From contig CAYUUP010000031.1 of the NCBI GenBank assembly GCA_964447925.1, positions 1 through 14,841 on the forward strand: a stretch of 14,841 nt of DNA, given 5' to 3'. The notes beneath the pieces were generated by a model. It was given only the letters and a program-made list of their open reading frames with translations, had not been told where the DNA came from and ran no database searches. Each line of letters starts with the position of its first letter. Position 1 is the first letter of the stretch. Origin of the DNA: CAYUUP01 sp964447925 (GTDB lineage Bacteria > Bacillota > Clostridia > Oscillospirales > Oscillospiraceae). Position numbers and translations under genes: made by a program. This document shows, piece after piece, positions 14,424 to 14,841 of the stretch.

Positions 14424-14447
14424 ATGCTGCTGTTTACCATATTTTAA
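14424..14447 (+). CDS. Possible leader peptide uORF1 (7 residues)
   Basis: ATG at 14424 encodes MLLFTIF and stops at TAA 14445-14447. AAGGAG at 14406-14411 lies 12 nt upstream, somewhat long but within reach. Short hydrophobic leader peptides of this kind precede some drug-efflux and ribosome-protection genes and act by ribosome stalling. There is no homology evidence; support is the ribosome binding site and context only. Confidence 0.3.
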   Translation: MLLFTIF

Positions 14448-14531
14448 ATGCTGCATCGCGGAGAAAGAGAGCTGGACACGTCCTGGGGCGGGTTAGTTCT
14501 TTTGCGGGCGAATTTGGTATGTGTCAGTTGA
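14448..14531 (+). CDS. Possible leader peptide uORF2 (27 residues)
   Basis: The ATG at 14448 directly follows the stop of uORF1 (TAAATG), in the same frame, and encodes MLHRGERELDTSWGG and a hydrophobic end, stopping at TGA 14529-14531. Both uORFs begin at copies of a 9-nt repeat AAATGCTGC (14422-14430 and 14446-14454). The right strand of the long-range stem (14479-14486) lies within uORF2, so a translating ribosome would open it. It has no ribosome binding site of its own; it would depend on re-initiation after uORF1. Confidence 0.2.
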   Translation: MLHRGERELDTSWGGLVLLRANLVCVS

Positions 14532-14657
14532 TTGGAATCTTTTCTATACAGAGTTAAAACAGCCTTTCTCACTGTGGGAGCCTGCCTGTGCCCAACAGGC
14601 TTTGCGCCCTCTTGGGGCGCTTTGGGGGTGCTGTTTTCGGGATTTCTCTTTGACGAT

Positions 14658-14682
14658 GCCTTCGCTCCGCGAAGGCTTTTCT
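14658..14682 (+). terminator. Intrinsic terminator (attenuator candidate) before the MFS gene
   Basis: GCCTTCGC (14658-14665) and GCGAAGGC (14669-14676) pair perfectly over 8 bp with a 3-nt loop, followed by TTTTCT. It lies about 90 nt before the MFS start. An upstream AGCCTT (about 14562-14567) could compete for the right arm (AAGGCT) as a weak antiterminator. Confidence 0.75.
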
Positions 14683-14766
14683 ATGTTTGCCTTTCTTCCG
14701 CCCGCCTTACAATAGAGAAACAGGAACGCGGGGCCTGTCCTTGCTGAATGGAAAGGAAGAAACAAA

Positions 14767-14841
14767 ATGTCGCAGAGATCCATATATTCTCCGTCCAGAG
14801 GAAAGCCCGGGGGACTTTGGACGAGAGACTTTACCATCATC
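14767..14841 (+). CDS. Probable MFS transporter, 5' fragment
   Basis: Only the first 25 codons are present; the gene runs off the window. The peptide starts MSQRSIYSPSRGKPGG and continues LWTRDFTII. The (L)WTxDFTIIT beginning directly before the first membrane helix is typical of a group of clostridial major facilitator transporters, but the membrane segments are out of view. The ATG at 14767 has AAAGGAAG 7 nt upstream. It lies downstream of the leader and terminator; a weak local -10 (TACAAT, 14708-14713) without a good -35 also exists. The substrate is unknown; drug efflux is an inference from the leader architecture only. Confidence 0.55.
   Translation, partial: MSQRSIYSPSRGKPGGLWTRDFTII

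Larger units (their letters stand above)
14355..14680 (+). ncRNA. Structured leader or small RNA of about 325 nt, family not recognised
   Basis: Bounded by a strong promoter and an intrinsic terminator. It contains an 8-bp long-range pairing CCAGGACG (14360-14367) with CGTCCTGG (14479-14486). An AT-rich hairpin lies around 14421-14456. Consecutive hairpins follow: GCCTGT/ACAGGC (14584-14600), GCGCCC/GGGCGC (14604-14620) and the terminator at 14658-14676. Each is followed by at least three T. Two tandem small frames sit in the 5' half. I do not see motifs of T-box, TPP, FMN, SAM, cobalamin, glycine, tmRNA or SRP RNA. It may be a transcription-attenuation leader of the MFS gene, or a free RNA such as a diverged 6S-like RNA. 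Start and end are inferred. Confidence 0.5.

Noticed and set aside
14521..14747. Two overlapping open frames of 64 and 71 codons (from 14521 and 14532) in the leader before the MFS gene
   Set aside because: They start at GTG and TTG without ribosome binding sites and run straight through three hairpins including a terminator. The RNA structure explains the region better.
14808..14825. GAGGAAAG-like string resembling the conserved core of RNase P RNA
   Set aside because: No other RNase P motif is present, and the string lies in the start of a reading frame with a good ribosome binding site and MFS-like N-terminus.

Overview
The window looks like a chromosomal housekeeping segment of a moderately GC-rich Clostridia member, most likely of the Oscillospiraceae/Ruminococcaceae type (Flavonifractor, Intestinimonas or Oscillibacter relatives). 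The evidence is the IspH-ribosomal protein S1 gene fusion, the order cmk-plsC-ispH/rpsA behind a BaiN-type flavoprotein, a CD1247-type zinc-ribbon protein next to efp, a YloU/YloV (FakA) pair, and strong AGGAGG-type ribosome binding sites. The assignment comes from gene content only. I see no mobile element, CRISPR array, rRNA or tRNA.

Layout. (1) 1-3515, plus strand: the tail of a flavoprotein, then cmk, plsC and the ispH-rpsA fusion. The last three overlap or nearly overlap and end at a perfect 20-bp bidirectional terminator. (2) 3564-6042, minus strand: a candidate promoter, efp, a small acidic zinc-ribbon protein, a terminator, then a multi-pass membrane protein of the CmpB (PF06541) family that converges on the rpsA terminator. 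(3) 6139-7115, minus strand: a consensus promoter, a yybP-ykoY Mn2+ riboswitch, two tandem hairpin/U-tract elements and a UPF0016/GDT1 cation exporter. (4) 7261-11198, minus strand: one promoter for ung-mutY-pflX-like-thrE(N)-thrE(C), with ATGA or near-ATGA overlaps. (5) 11242-14304, plus strand: a TauE/SafE permease, then a promoter with a 5' stem-loop leader, yloU (Asp23 family) and fakA (yloV), closed by a terminator. (6) 14320-14841, plus strand: a strong promoter, a leader of about 400 nt with two tiny tandem uORFs, several hairpins and an intrinsic terminator, then the first codons of a probable MFS transporter.

The genes cover precursor and lipid supply (CMP kinase, phosphatidate synthesis, isoprenoid precursor, fatty-acid phosphorylation), translation (S1, EF-P), base-excision repair (Ung, MutY) and small-solute export (Mn2+, Thr/Ser, sulfur anions).

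The most interesting points are regulatory. The rpsA half of the fusion keeps its own near-perfect ribosome binding site and start, with a plausible internal promoter and UP element inside ispH. The Mn2+ riboswitch has a P1 strand shared with the first hairpin. The leader before the MFS gene looks like a ribosome-dependent attenuator or a separate small RNA and matches no family I can name. The IspH half also departs from consensus around its second iron-sulfur cysteine.
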